Of a stretch of 64,000 nt of DNA, positions 30,421 to 38,345 are shown in pieces. The DNA lies in NCBI RefSeq assembly GCF_009765785.1, contig NZ_LMUT01000003.1:421570-485569 (forward strand), in the 5' to 3' direction. The stretch's first letter is position 1. Each line of letters begins with the position of its first letter. The notes under the pieces were generated by a model that worked only from the letters and a program-made list of their open reading frames with translations, had not been told where the DNA came from and did not search any database. The stretch comes from Granulicella sp. L46. GTDB lineage: Bacteria; Acidobacteriota; Terriglobia; Terriglobales; Acidobacteriaceae. The translations under genes and the position numbers were made by a program.

Positions 30421-31698
30421 ATGTCCTCGACCCCACTCACCGCCGACGCCACGCAGCCAACCGCTTACCCGGAATCCGGCCCCACTCCCGCGCCCGCCCG
30501 CCGCTCCACCGCGGAACTCCTCATCTGCCTCCCCGCGCTCGCACCCGACGCGCTCCCCCACGCGCTCCAAGCCATCGCCACCGCCTTCCCCACCGAGTCC
30601 GTCCTCGTCGCCTGCGCCCACGCGCCCGAAAGCCCCACTGACTTTCCCTCCCTCGATCTCATCCCCTACTCCAGCGCCCGTTCCGACGTCGGCTGGATCC
30701 TAGCCGCCGGAGATTATGCCGCCGCCGCCCAGCTAGCCCTCGAGCACAACGCCCGCGCCATCATTCTTCTCGGTGGCGACACCGCCGCCCTCTCTGCTCC
30801 CAACGCCCTCGACCCCACGCTCCTCCGCAGCCTCATCGACTGCCTGCGCAGCAAGAACATCGACCTCGTCCTTCCCCGCTTCGCCGTCGGCCCCAACGAC
30901 GCCCTCGTCAACTCCGCTCTGCTCTACCCACTCTCCCGCGCTCTCTTCGGCGCCGACATTCGCTTTCCCCTCCCCATCGACGCCGCCCTGTCCGCGCGCC
31001 TCGCCCAACGCCTCGGCACCTCCACCCAGCGCCTCATGGCCCTCAACCAGGGCTCCACCCTCCTCTGGCCCGTCGCCGAATCCGCCGCCGCCGGCTTCTC
31101 CGTCCGCGAAGTCTCCGCCGGCGATGCCGTCCCACCCACCCCGCCGCCGCCGCAAACCCAGGCAGACTTCAACGCCCTCTTCACCTCCGTCGCCGGCTCT
31201 CTCTTCAACGACATCGAAACCAAGTCTTCCTTCTGGCAGCGCGCACGCGGCATGTACGCCCCCTCCGTCCAGCCATCGTCCCCGCCCCCCATCGCCGAGC
31301 TCGCCGCCTCCCCCGAAATCCACTCCATGATCGAGACCTTCCGTCTCGCCCAGGACAACCTCCAGGAGATCTGGTCGCTCGTCCTCCCACCCCAATCGCG
31401 TCTCGCCCTCAAAAAACTTTCCGTCCTCTCCCCCGACGCCTTCACCATGGAGCCCGACCTCTGGGCCCGTGTCGTTTACGACTTCGCTCTCGCCTACCAT
31501 CTCCGCACGCTCAACCGCAGCCACCTGCTCGGTGCCATGACGCCTCTCTACTTCGCCTGGGTGGCCTCATACCTCCGCTTCGTTGCAGACGACGCCTCCC
31601 GCGCCGCCCACGCCATCGAGCTAACCGCCGCCGCCTTCGAAAACGAAAAGTCCTACATCGTCTCCCGCTGGCGTTGGCCCGACCGCTTCAATCCCTAA
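30421..31698 (+). CDS. GT-A glycosyltransferase-like protein, DxD apparently lost
   Basis: A 425-residue protein of unproven function. DLVLPRFAVGPNDALVNSAL followed by YPLSRALFGADIRFPLPIDAALS (about 140-185) resembles glucosylglycerate/glucosyl-3-phosphoglycerate synthases, whose segment reads YPLTRALYGKRIRQPIGGDF. Upstream, a strand ending ILLGGDTAALS sits where those enzymes have the metal-binding VDADL motif, and only one Asp remains. The C-terminal 200 residues are helical. It lies 42 bases after treS-mak in the same direction. It may be a divergent enzyme or a non-catalytic regulator or glucan-binding protein. AATACT sits 13 bases before the ATG. Confidence 0.6.
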   Translation: MSSTPLTADATQPTAYPESGPTPAPARRSTAELLICLPALAPDALPHALQAIATAFPTESVLVACAHAPESPTDFPSLDLIPYSSARSDVGWILAAGDYAAAAQLALEHNARAIILLGGDTAALSAPNALDPTLLRSLIDCLRSKNIDLVLPRFAVGPNDALVNSALLYPLSRALFGADIRFPLPIDAALSARLAQRLGTSTQRLMALNQGSTLLWPVAESAAAGFSVREVSAGDAVPPTPPPPQTQADFNALFTSVAGSLFNDIETKSSFWQRARGMYAPSVQPSSPPPIAELAASPEIHSMIETFRLAQDNLQEIWSLVLPPQSRLALKKLSVLSPDAFTMEPDLWARVVYDFALAYHLRTLNRSHLLGAMTPLYFAWVASYLRFVADDASRAAHAIELTAAAFENEKSYIVSRWRWPDRFNP

Positions 31699-31773
31699 GC
31701 CGCCCAACTGAGAACTGACAACTAAGAACTGAGTACCAAGCGCAAACTCCACCGCCCCGGAAAGGAACCAACC

Positions 31774-32541
31774 ATGGGACACCAAATGGCTCAGCAAATC
31801 TCAGCCGCCCTTCGCCAGTCCATCCACCGCATCGTCCTTGTCCTGGCCAGCTTCCTTCCTGGAATCCTCGCCTTCCTGCTCGCGGTCATCGTCTTCGCAC
31901 TCATCGGCTGGGGCCTCTCCGCGCTCATCCGCCGTCTGCTCATCGCCGTTCGTTTTGACGAACGCCTCGCCTCCCGCGAAGCTCCCGGCTCCACCGGCAT
32001 CATCACCGAGTGGTCACCCTCCAACTCCCCCACTGTGCTCGCCCAACGCACGACCTTCTGGCTCCTGGTCCTCGCCGGCATCGCCGTCGGCATCTCCGCA
32101 TTCGACGCCTCCTACGCCGAAGACTCCCGCTATTCCATCTTCCTTCTCCCCTACGTCGCCCACGTTGCCGGAGCCATCCTCATCCTGCTCATCGGCACCC
32201 TCGTCGCCCGCTTCCTCGCCCGCTCAGTCCTCATCGGCGCCGTCAACGCCCAGCTTCAATACGCGCGTTTCCTCTCTCTCGGCATCAAGTGGCTCGTCCT
32301 CGTCCTCACCGCAGCCATGGTCCTCGATCACCTCAACATCGGTAGCGGCGTCGTCGAGCTAGCCTTCGGCATCCTCTTCGGCGGCATCGTCCTCACCCTC
32401 TCCCTCGCCATCGGCCTGGGCTCTCGCGACCTTGTCAGCCGCTCCATCGAAAAAACCATGGAGAAACCAGCCGCCCCCCGCCCCACCGAAATCCCCACCC
32501 GCACCGACACCGACACACCTCCCCGCCTCCGCCACTTCTAA
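31774..32541 (+). CDS. Membrane protein with MscS-like conserved TM helices
   Basis: A 255-residue inner-membrane protein with about five helices: 20-50, 92-112, 128-152, 165-187 and 194-220. FGILFGGIVLTLSLAIGLGSRDLVSR near the end matches the conserved TM helix repeat (PF05552 type) seen in MscS relatives, but the beta domain that should follow is absent, and a Pro/Thr-rich tail takes its place. It is therefore not a normal MscS channel. GGAAAGGA lies close before the ATG. It is at the end of the glgE arm, 75 bases after the glycosyltransferase-like gene. Function unknown. Confidence 0.7.
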   Translation: MGHQMAQQISAALRQSIHRIVLVLASFLPGILAFLLAVIVFALIGWGLSALIRRLLIAVRFDERLASREAPGSTGIITEWSPSNSPTVLAQRTTFWLLVLAGIAVGISAFDASYAEDSRYSIFLLPYVAHVAGAILILLIGTLVARFLARSVLIGAVNAQLQYARFLSLGIKWLVLVLTAAMVLDHLNIGSGVVELAFGILFGGIVLTLSLAIGLGSRDLVSRSIEKTMEKPAAPRPTEIPTRTDTDTPPRLRHF

Positions 32542-32596
32542 CCGCAGCATCTCCCCATTGCAGACGCGTGCCGACAACACAGCACCTGTCCGTCGA

Positions 32597-32989
32597 TTAG
32601 CCCTGCGCCAGTTGAATCAAATCCGCGAGTTCCTTTTCGAGGACCGTCGCTACCTCCGCTTCAACCGCATTGGGCGCGATTGGCACCGTCATGCAGATCG
32701 TGCTTCCACCAAGTGGTCGCGGCGTCACCCGTATGTACGCACCGCCGCGCCTGCCACCCGGCATCTCCCGCACATAGTCGACGGCGCCTGCTGACGGATG
32801 CAAATGAACATCAATATCGAACCTTTCGCCATTCTTCTTCACGCGATAGCGCAGGTCGCCGATAGGTTCAAGCGTGTCAGCGAAAACAGGAGCCCACCTC
32901 GGAATGTTGTTCGCCTCAGAAAGAACGCAGTAAATCCTGCCAGGCTCTAAATCGGTTTCGACAGCACGCGTCAATGTTTGCTTTGCCAT
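32597..32989 (-). CDS. SRPBCC/START-like small protein
   Basis: A 130-residue protein with the look of the SRPBCC ligand-binding fold: an N-terminal strand, an SEANNIPRWAPVFADTLEPIG segment (the 'I..WhP.ha' region after the first helices), alternating strands, and a long C-terminal helix EAEVATVLEKELADLIQLA. I start at Met 32989 (MAKQTLTRAVE); 27 more residues upstream are possible but look non-native. Ligand unknown. Convergent with the membrane protein of the glgE arm. Confidence 0.65.
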   Translation of the reverse strand: MAKQTLTRAVETDLEPGRIYCVLSEANNIPRWAPVFADTLEPIGDLRYRVKKNGERFDIDVHLHPSAGAVDYVREMPGGRRGGAYIRVTPRPLGGSTICMTVPIAPNAVEAEVATVLEKELADLIQLAQG

Positions 32990-33112
32990 AGGACAATTCG
33001 ATGCGGACAATGCTAAAAAAGTAGCGCTCTCCGATTCCTGCCCGGCATAGCATGGGGCCACCGAATTCAAATAGAATTCAACCTCGAGCCTCTAGCTCCA
33101 TCCAATCTCCCG

Positions 33113-34387
33113 ATGCCCACGACCGAAAAGCAAATCAACACCACCCGCCAAGTCCTCTTCGCCTCCCTGGTCGGCACCTCAGTCGAGTTCTTCGACTTCT
33201 ACATCTACGCCACCGCCGCCGTCCTCGTCTTTCCCAAACTCTTCTTCCCCAGCTCCGACCCCACCACCTCCACCCTGGCCTCGCTCGCCACCTTCGCAGT
33301 CGCCTTCATTGCGCGCCCCATCGGCTCCACGCTCTTCGGACACTTCGGCGATCGCATCGGCCGCAAGCGAACCCTCGTCATCGCCCTCGCCACCATGGGC
33401 CTCTCTACCTTCATCATCGGAGTCCTTCCCGGCTACGCCACCTTCGGCATCGCCGCCCCCCTCCTTCTCGCCCTCTGCCGCTTCGGCCAGGGCATCGGCC
33501 TCGGAGGCGAATGGGGCGGCGCCGTTCTCCTCGCCGTCGAAAACGCTCCCCCCAACAAGCGCGCCCTCTATGGTATGTTTCCCCAGCTAGGCGCGCCCAT
33601 CGGCTTCGCCCTCTCCAGCACCACCTTCCTGCTTCTGTCTCACTTCCTCACCGACAAACAATTCTTCAACTACGGCTGGCGTCTACCCTTCCTAGCCTCT
33701 GCCGTCCTCGTCATCCTTGGCCTCTGGGTCCGCCTCACCATCACCGAAACCCCCGTCTTCGCCGAGCTAGCCCGCCGCTCCGAGCAAGTCGCCGTCCCCA
33801 TCTTCACCGTCTTCCGCAACCACACCCGCGCACTCATAGGAGGCATCCTCGCCTCCCTCTCCACCTTCGTCCTCTTCTACCTAATGATCGTCTTCGCTCT
33901 CTCCTGGGGCACGACGGCCCTACACTACAGCCGCTCCAGCTTCCTGCTAATCCAAATGCTCGGCATCGTCTTCTTCGCCGCCGCCATCCCTCTCTCCGCA
34001 TGGCTCGCCGAACACGGCCGCCGCCGCATCATGTTCATCATCACCACCCTCATCGGTCTCTTCGGCTTCGCCCTCGCCCCACTCTTCACTTCGGGCATCC
34101 ACGGAGCCATCGTCATGATGACCGTAGGTCTCACCCTCATGGGCCTCAGCTACGGCCCACTCGGCACCATCATCTCCGAACTCTTTCCCACCCCGGTTCG
34201 CTACACCGGCAGTTCGCTAGCCTTTAGCACCGCCGGCATTCTCGGAGCCTCCCTAACCCCCTACATCGCCACCTGGCTAGCCAAAACCTACGGCCTCCCG
34301 TTCGTCGGCTATTACGTAACCCTCTCCGCAGTCCTCACCACCCTGGGCCTCCTCCTCATCCGCGAAACCAAAGACCAATCCCTCTAG
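33113..34387 (+). CDS. MFS transporter, metabolite:H+ symporter (MHS) family
   Basis: A 424-residue 12-helix secondary transporter. The signatures are FASLVGTSVEFFDFYIYATAAV in helix 1, then FIARPIGSTLFGHFGDRIGRKRTLV (loop 2-3 motif GHFGDRIGRK, about 85-94), and CRFGQGIGLGGEWGGAVLLAVENAP, which is diagnostic for the MHS group (shikimate, alpha-ketoglutarate, proline/betaine and citrate permeases). LFPTPVRYTGSSLAFSTAGILG is the second conserved block. Monocistronic by layout. Substrate cannot be told from sequence. Confidence 0.92.
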   Translation: MPTTEKQINTTRQVLFASLVGTSVEFFDFYIYATAAVLVFPKLFFPSSDPTTSTLASLATFAVAFIARPIGSTLFGHFGDRIGRKRTLVIALATMGLSTFIIGVLPGYATFGIAAPLLLALCRFGQGIGLGGEWGGAVLLAVENAPPNKRALYGMFPQLGAPIGFALSSTTFLLLSHFLTDKQFFNYGWRLPFLASAVLVILGLWVRLTITETPVFAELARRSEQVAVPIFTVFRNHTRALIGGILASLSTFVLFYLMIVFALSWGTTALHYSRSSFLLIQMLGIVFFAAAIPLSAWLAEHGRRRIMFIITTLIGLFGFALAPLFTSGIHGAIVMMTVGLTLMGLSYGPLGTIISELFPTPVRYTGSSLAFSTAGILGASLTPYIATWLAKTYGLPFVGYYVTLSAVLTTLGLLLIRETKDQSL

Positions 34388-34549
34388 CGCCCCTCTGAGG
34401 ATGAATCTTTGCCCAGCCGCCCGCTCAGTGAGCCAACCGGCTCCTGCGCAACTACCGAGAATCGTAGTTGCCGAAACCCGGCTTTCGAGGAACCAACGAG
34501 GCTCGGAATACAATTCAGCGGTAGCGTCATGACACTTTTTTGAGGACCC

Positions 34550-35068
34550 ATGAAAAAACTTCTCCTTTGCTTTTTCCTGATGGTGACCGTCTCTAAGTGT
34601 GCCGCTGCTCAAACAAAGGCCGATGAAGCTGCGGTTCAGCAGATCCCGAACGCCTTCGTAACCGCGTGGGCCACGCACAACGGACATCAACTCGCCAAGC
34701 TGATGTCAGATGACGTTGACTTTGTGAATGTCGGCGGCGACTGGATGCACGGCAGACCGGATTTCGAGCTCTATCACACCCGCTTGCTTGCGGGTCCATT
34801 CAAAGCTTCGACTCTAACAGCGCTCGATGCGGCCGTTCATTTCATCCGTCCGGACCTCGCGGTACTTCACTGGACCTGGAGCATTAAGGGGGACGGAGAA
34901 GAAGATCCAAAGACGCACGTCCCCCGACGTGGCATCTTTACCATGCTCGTTGAAAAGCGAGGAGACGCGTGGCTCATCGCCGTCGCCCAAAACACCAATG
35001 AGATGCCCGGACCCAACCCGGAACTTGACGGCATCAAGCCGCCAATCGCCTTCCCACCGACTAGGTAA
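34550..35068 (+). CDS. Secreted SnoaL-like/SgcJ-EcaC family protein
   Basis: A 172-residue exported protein. The signal peptide is MKKLLLCFFLMVTVSKCAAA. The mature part has the NTF2-like pattern of SgcJ/EcaC and DUF4440 proteins: IPNAFVTAWATHNGHQLAKLMSDDVDFVNVGGDWMHGR with the W and Asp residues at their usual places, then a C-terminal FTMLVEKRGDAWLIAVAQNT strand pair. GAGGA precedes the ATG. Such proteins bind small hydrophobic ligands or are catalytically inert; role unknown. Codon bias is weaker than in neighbours. Confidence 0.8.
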   Translation: MKKLLLCFFLMVTVSKCAAAQTKADEAAVQQIPNAFVTAWATHNGHQLAKLMSDDVDFVNVGGDWMHGRPDFELYHTRLLAGPFKASTLTALDAAVHFIRPDLAVLHWTWSIKGDGEEDPKTHVPRRGIFTMLVEKRGDAWLIAVAQNTNEMPGPNPELDGIKPPIAFPPTR

Positions 35069-35186
35069 ATCCAACACACTTCCTCGTTGGCAACGAAGGC
35101 ACCGGTGCGGATTCCGTCGCCAATAAGATTACCCGTCTCAATGCTACGAGCCACGCGTGTACCCTTGCCGTAGCACAACCATCTAG

Positions 35187-37373
35187 TTGCGCACACAATT
35201 TGCTCGCCGCGCACAGGGAGAGACTCCCATTCCGACGATTCCTTTCTCGCATTCCTCCACCCCTTCATCAGCGGCCGCGCGGGTCTGGGTTTATGTCGAA
35301 TGGGTCCTGCTCGTTGTCTGCGCCGGCATCTTCGCCTTCCAGACGCTGCCAGCCGCCTTTGCAACGCTCCAAACAGATTTTCCGAACTACTACATCACCG
35401 CCAAGCTGGCCACCGAAGGCACTGATACAGCGCATGTCTACGAATGGCGCTGGCTGGCCCGCCAAAAAGACCATCATCAGATCGATCGTTCCGTCATCGG
35501 GCTCGTTCCGATCACGCCTTTCTCGACGCTGGTCATCACGCCGCTCGTTCGTTTCAACCCGCTGACAGCCAAACGCATCTGGCTTGTATTTCAGATAGCG
35601 CTCCTGTTTCTCATTGCATTCGGACTTCGCGAGATCACAGGGCAACCCCTGCGTCGAATTTCAATTCTTCTCCTGGCCTATCCGCCGCTCCACCGCAACC
35701 TTCAATTCGGTCAGTTCTATGTCTTAGTCGCAGCTCTGCTGATCGGTGCCTGCTGGGCTCAACAGCGCAAACGCAATGGCTTGGCCGGAGTGCTGGTGGC
35801 CCTGGCGACAGCCATCAAGCTCTTCCCATTCATCTTCTTCATCTATTTCGCACGCAAGCGCCAATGGCGCGCCTTGTTCTCAGCCGCCATAGCCGGCGCA
35901 GCCTGCGTTGCAGTGTCGGTAAGCGTCTTCGGTTGGGAAGTTCACCGCACGTATCTCCGCCAGATCCTGCCATGGACTCTTCGTGGCGACGGTTTTCCTC
36001 CCTTCGCACTCGCCAGCGGTTCTCTCTCCACGCTGTTGCATTGCCTTTTCCTTTACGAACCCCAGTGGAACCCTCATCCCTGGCATCTCTCACCACTCAT
36101 CTATGCCGTTCTTCAGGCTGTTCTGCCGATGCTTATCCTCGCGCCGGCCCTTTTACTTTGCGACGAAAGCGATCAGTCTCCAAGCCGCATCGCGCTCGAG
36201 TGGTCCGCGCTTACCGTCGCGACACTGACCGTCTCCACGATCCCCGCTTCCTATAACTTCACGCTACTAATATTCCCTATCACAGTACTCATCGCCGCGC
36301 TCCTGAAGAAGCGACCTATCCTGGCTTGGCTTGCGGTCGCTCTCTACATTGGCATCGGCTATCCGAGCGGCTGGCACGTTGGATCGGCTTCCGGCCTCGG
36401 TGCCGTGCTGCAGATGTCGCGCCTCTATATGTTGATCCTCTTTGCCGTTCTGTTTTATGTAACGATGGGCGTCGTTGCATTTCGCAATCCTGGTCAACGG
36501 AAAATAACTCTTGCTCTTGCTGTCGGATTGATCCTTGTAGTCGCCTTCCAGGCCACCTCCGGCATCCGCCACCAGCGCGGTTTGTATGACGACTTCGCCT
36601 ACCGGCTGCCGGATGCTAATGGAGCCCTGATCAGCGCCGCGCCCGAATGGCACGACGGAAACATCCTGCGTATTGCTATGCAGCCCGTCGGGTATCGTCT
36701 GCTTCCCAGCATGAACACGCCGCCCTTGAACGTACCCTTTTCCGAGTCTTACGTCGGTCCAGACGAGATTGCCTTCGCATCAACCAAAGACAGCTTGTTT
36801 GTCGAAGAAGCTGGCGCGCACTCCATCATCACATCGCGTACGGACAGAACCTTCCCGGCCATCGCTGACGCTGAGTCCCCAGTGCTCTCCCCGGACGGGC
36901 AACACCTCGCCTACCTTCGCGTCGATCATGGCCGCGGCACACTATTTCTTCGATCACTCCACGAGCCCGCAGCTTTGGAGCAGTCCATGACGCCCCCATC
37001 GCTCGATGTGGAACAGGCGACATTTCTTCCGGACGCTTCGCTGATCGTTGCGGGCCTGGTTCATGGCAGCAGTGGCTCCCGCATCTTGCACGTCCGCGCG
37101 GGCCAGCAGCCCGAGCTCCTCCCACTGGGCGAATCCCGATATCCCGCGGTCTCGCCAGACGGCCACTGGTTAGCCTATAGCCGCATGGTTCGCGGTAACT
37201 GGAACCTCGCGCTGCTTGACCTGTCTACCGGCTCTATTCACGCCATCACGGACGCGGAGTGCAACATGATCGAGCCAGCCTGGGAGCCCGACTCAAAAAC
37301 AATCCTCTACAGCAGCGATTGTGGACGAGCCCTATGGTTTACGGCCATATCCAGACGTCGCATCGTGCCCTGA
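35187..37373 (+). CDS. GT87 (DUF2029) membrane glycosyltransferase fused to a PD40 beta-propeller
   Basis: A 728-residue protein. Residues about 35-460 form at least ten helices with GT87-type features: TDFPNYYITAKLATEGTDTAHVYEW (an acidic D-F-x-x-Y after helix 1, typical of polyprenol-phosphate-using GT-C enzymes) and NLQFGQFYVLVAALLIGA with ALATAIKLFPFIFFIY. Residues about 470-728 are extracytoplasmic PD40/TolB-like repeats: ESPVLSPDGQHLAYLR, SRYPAVSPDGHWLAYSR, EPAWEPDSKTILYSSD. I have not seen this fusion commonly. The start is doubtful: TTG at 35187 follows a stop codon and has no ribosome-binding site. Confidence 0.7.
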   Translation: MRTQFARRAQGETPIPTIPFSHSSTPSSAAARVWVYVEWVLLVVCAGIFAFQTLPAAFATLQTDFPNYYITAKLATEGTDTAHVYEWRWLARQKDHHQIDRSVIGLVPITPFSTLVITPLVRFNPLTAKRIWLVFQIALLFLIAFGLREITGQPLRRISILLLAYPPLHRNLQFGQFYVLVAALLIGACWAQQRKRNGLAGVLVALATAIKLFPFIFFIYFARKRQWRALFSAAIAGAACVAVSVSVFGWEVHRTYLRQILPWTLRGDGFPPFALASGSLSTLLHCLFLYEPQWNPHPWHLSPLIYAVLQAVLPMLILAPALLLCDESDQSPSRIALEWSALTVATLTVSTIPASYNFTLLIFPITVLIAALLKKRPILAWLAVALYIGIGYPSGWHVGSASGLGAVLQMSRLYMLILFAVLFYVTMGVVAFRNPGQRKITLALAVGLILVVAFQATSGIRHQRGLYDDFAYRLPDANGALISAAPEWHDGNILRIAMQPVGYRLLPSMNTPPLNVPFSESYVGPDEIAFASTKDSLFVEEAGAHSIITSRTDRTFPAIADAESPVLSPDGQHLAYLRVDHGRGTLFLRSLHEPAALEQSMTPPSLDVEQATFLPDASLIVAGLVHGSSGSRILHVRAGQQPELLPLGESRYPAVSPDGHWLAYSRMVRGNWNLALLDLSTGSIHAITDAECNMIEPAWEPDSKTILYSSDCGRALWFTAISRRRIVP

Positions 37374-37603
37374 TCACGCCGGGTCCACGCTTTCACTTGT
37401 GCATAACAGGATCTAGACGGTCAGCTCCGCCCACTCGCCTAATATCCTTAAGTCTCGTCCCACCAACAATATCCGCCGCCGCGACACTTTTTCGCCAAAC
37501 TCGTGTTTCACATAACAGGAACGGCGCGGTCCCAAGCGCCCCGTTCCCATTGGCCCGCATCAAATAACTAGAACGTTCGGGCAGGGCCAGTCAGGAGCAA
37601 CAC

Positions 37604-38158
37604 ATGCGCAGTCTCAAATATTTAGCACTCCTCGCAACAATCTTCGGATTCCTCGTCATCGCCACTCCCCCTGCGCACGCCCAGGTCTCCGTTGGCATCG
37701 GTGTTGGCGGCGGCTATCCCGACGGCTATGTTGCAGGCCCACCCGTATGTCAGTGGGGCTACTACAACTATGCGCCCTATGCCTGCGCGCCCTACGGCTA
37801 CTATGGCCCGCAATGGTTCAATAACGGCATATTCCTTGGCGTCGGCCCATGGTACGGCTGGGGCTGGGGCTATCGTGGCGGCTACTATCGCGGTGGCTAT
37901 GGCTATCGTGGCGGATACTACCGCGGCGGCTATGGCTATCGTGGCGGGTACGGCTACCGCGGTGGATACGGTGGCGCCGGCTACCATGGTGGCGGCTACG
38001 GTGGTGGCGGATACCATGGCGGTGGCTATGGTGGCGGCGGATACCACGGCGGTGGCGGCGGTGGTTACCACGGCGGTGGCGGCGGCGGCTTCCACGGCGG
38101 CGGTGGTGGCGGCTTCCACGGTGGCGGCGGTGGTCACGGCGGCGGCGGACACCGCTAA
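37604..38158 (+). CDS. Secreted Gly/Tyr/His-rich repeat protein
   Basis: A 184-residue exported low-complexity protein. The signal peptide is about residues 1-26 (ends PAHAQ). Then come a Tyr/Pro/Trp-rich block (about 30-85, CQWGYYNYAPYACAPYGYYG), a YRGGY repeat block (about 88-125) and a YHGGGYGGG-to-FHGGGGG block to the end. Similar glycine-rich exported proteins occur in soil and stress-exposed bacteria, with proposed cell-surface or metal-binding roles; here His content would allow metal binding, but this is inference. CAGGAG is before the ATG. A strong terminator follows. Confidence 0.85.
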   Translation: MRSLKYLALLATIFGFLVIATPPAHAQVSVGIGVGGGYPDGYVAGPPVCQWGYYNYAPYACAPYGYYGPQWFNNGIFLGVGPWYGWGWGYRGGYYRGGYGYRGGYYRGGYGYRGGYGYRGGYGGAGYHGGGYGGGGYHGGGYGGGGYHGGGGGGYHGGGGGGFHGGGGGGFHGGGGGHGGGGHR

Positions 38159-38179
38159 GCCTCACCAATTCCCAATTTC

Positions 38180-38209
38180 AAAACGGCTGCCCAACCAGGC
38201 AGCCGTTTT
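38180..38209 (+). terminator. Intrinsic terminator after the Gly-rich gene
   Basis: Twelve-bp perfect stem (38180-38191 with 38198-38209; aaaacggctgcc/ggcagccgtttt), loop CAACCA, and a T-rich run CTTTTCTCCC. Twenty-two bases after the stop codon. Confidence 0.9.
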
Positions 38210-38345
38210 CTTTTCTCCCTTAGGCCATCCCCGGAGTGCCTGACCAACTGCCCACTCCGAAACCGACTTTCCTCGCTAACTACCCGCGCACCCCCCGCTC
38301 GTACTATCCTCATCGGATATCCGAAACCCCGCGCGCACGAGGTCT

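Noticed and set aside
37622-38152. Ala/Thr/Val-rich minus-strand frame opposite the Gly-rich protein
   Set aside because: Produced by the complement of GGC/TAC repeats; the plus frame has a signal peptide, ribosome-binding site and terminator.
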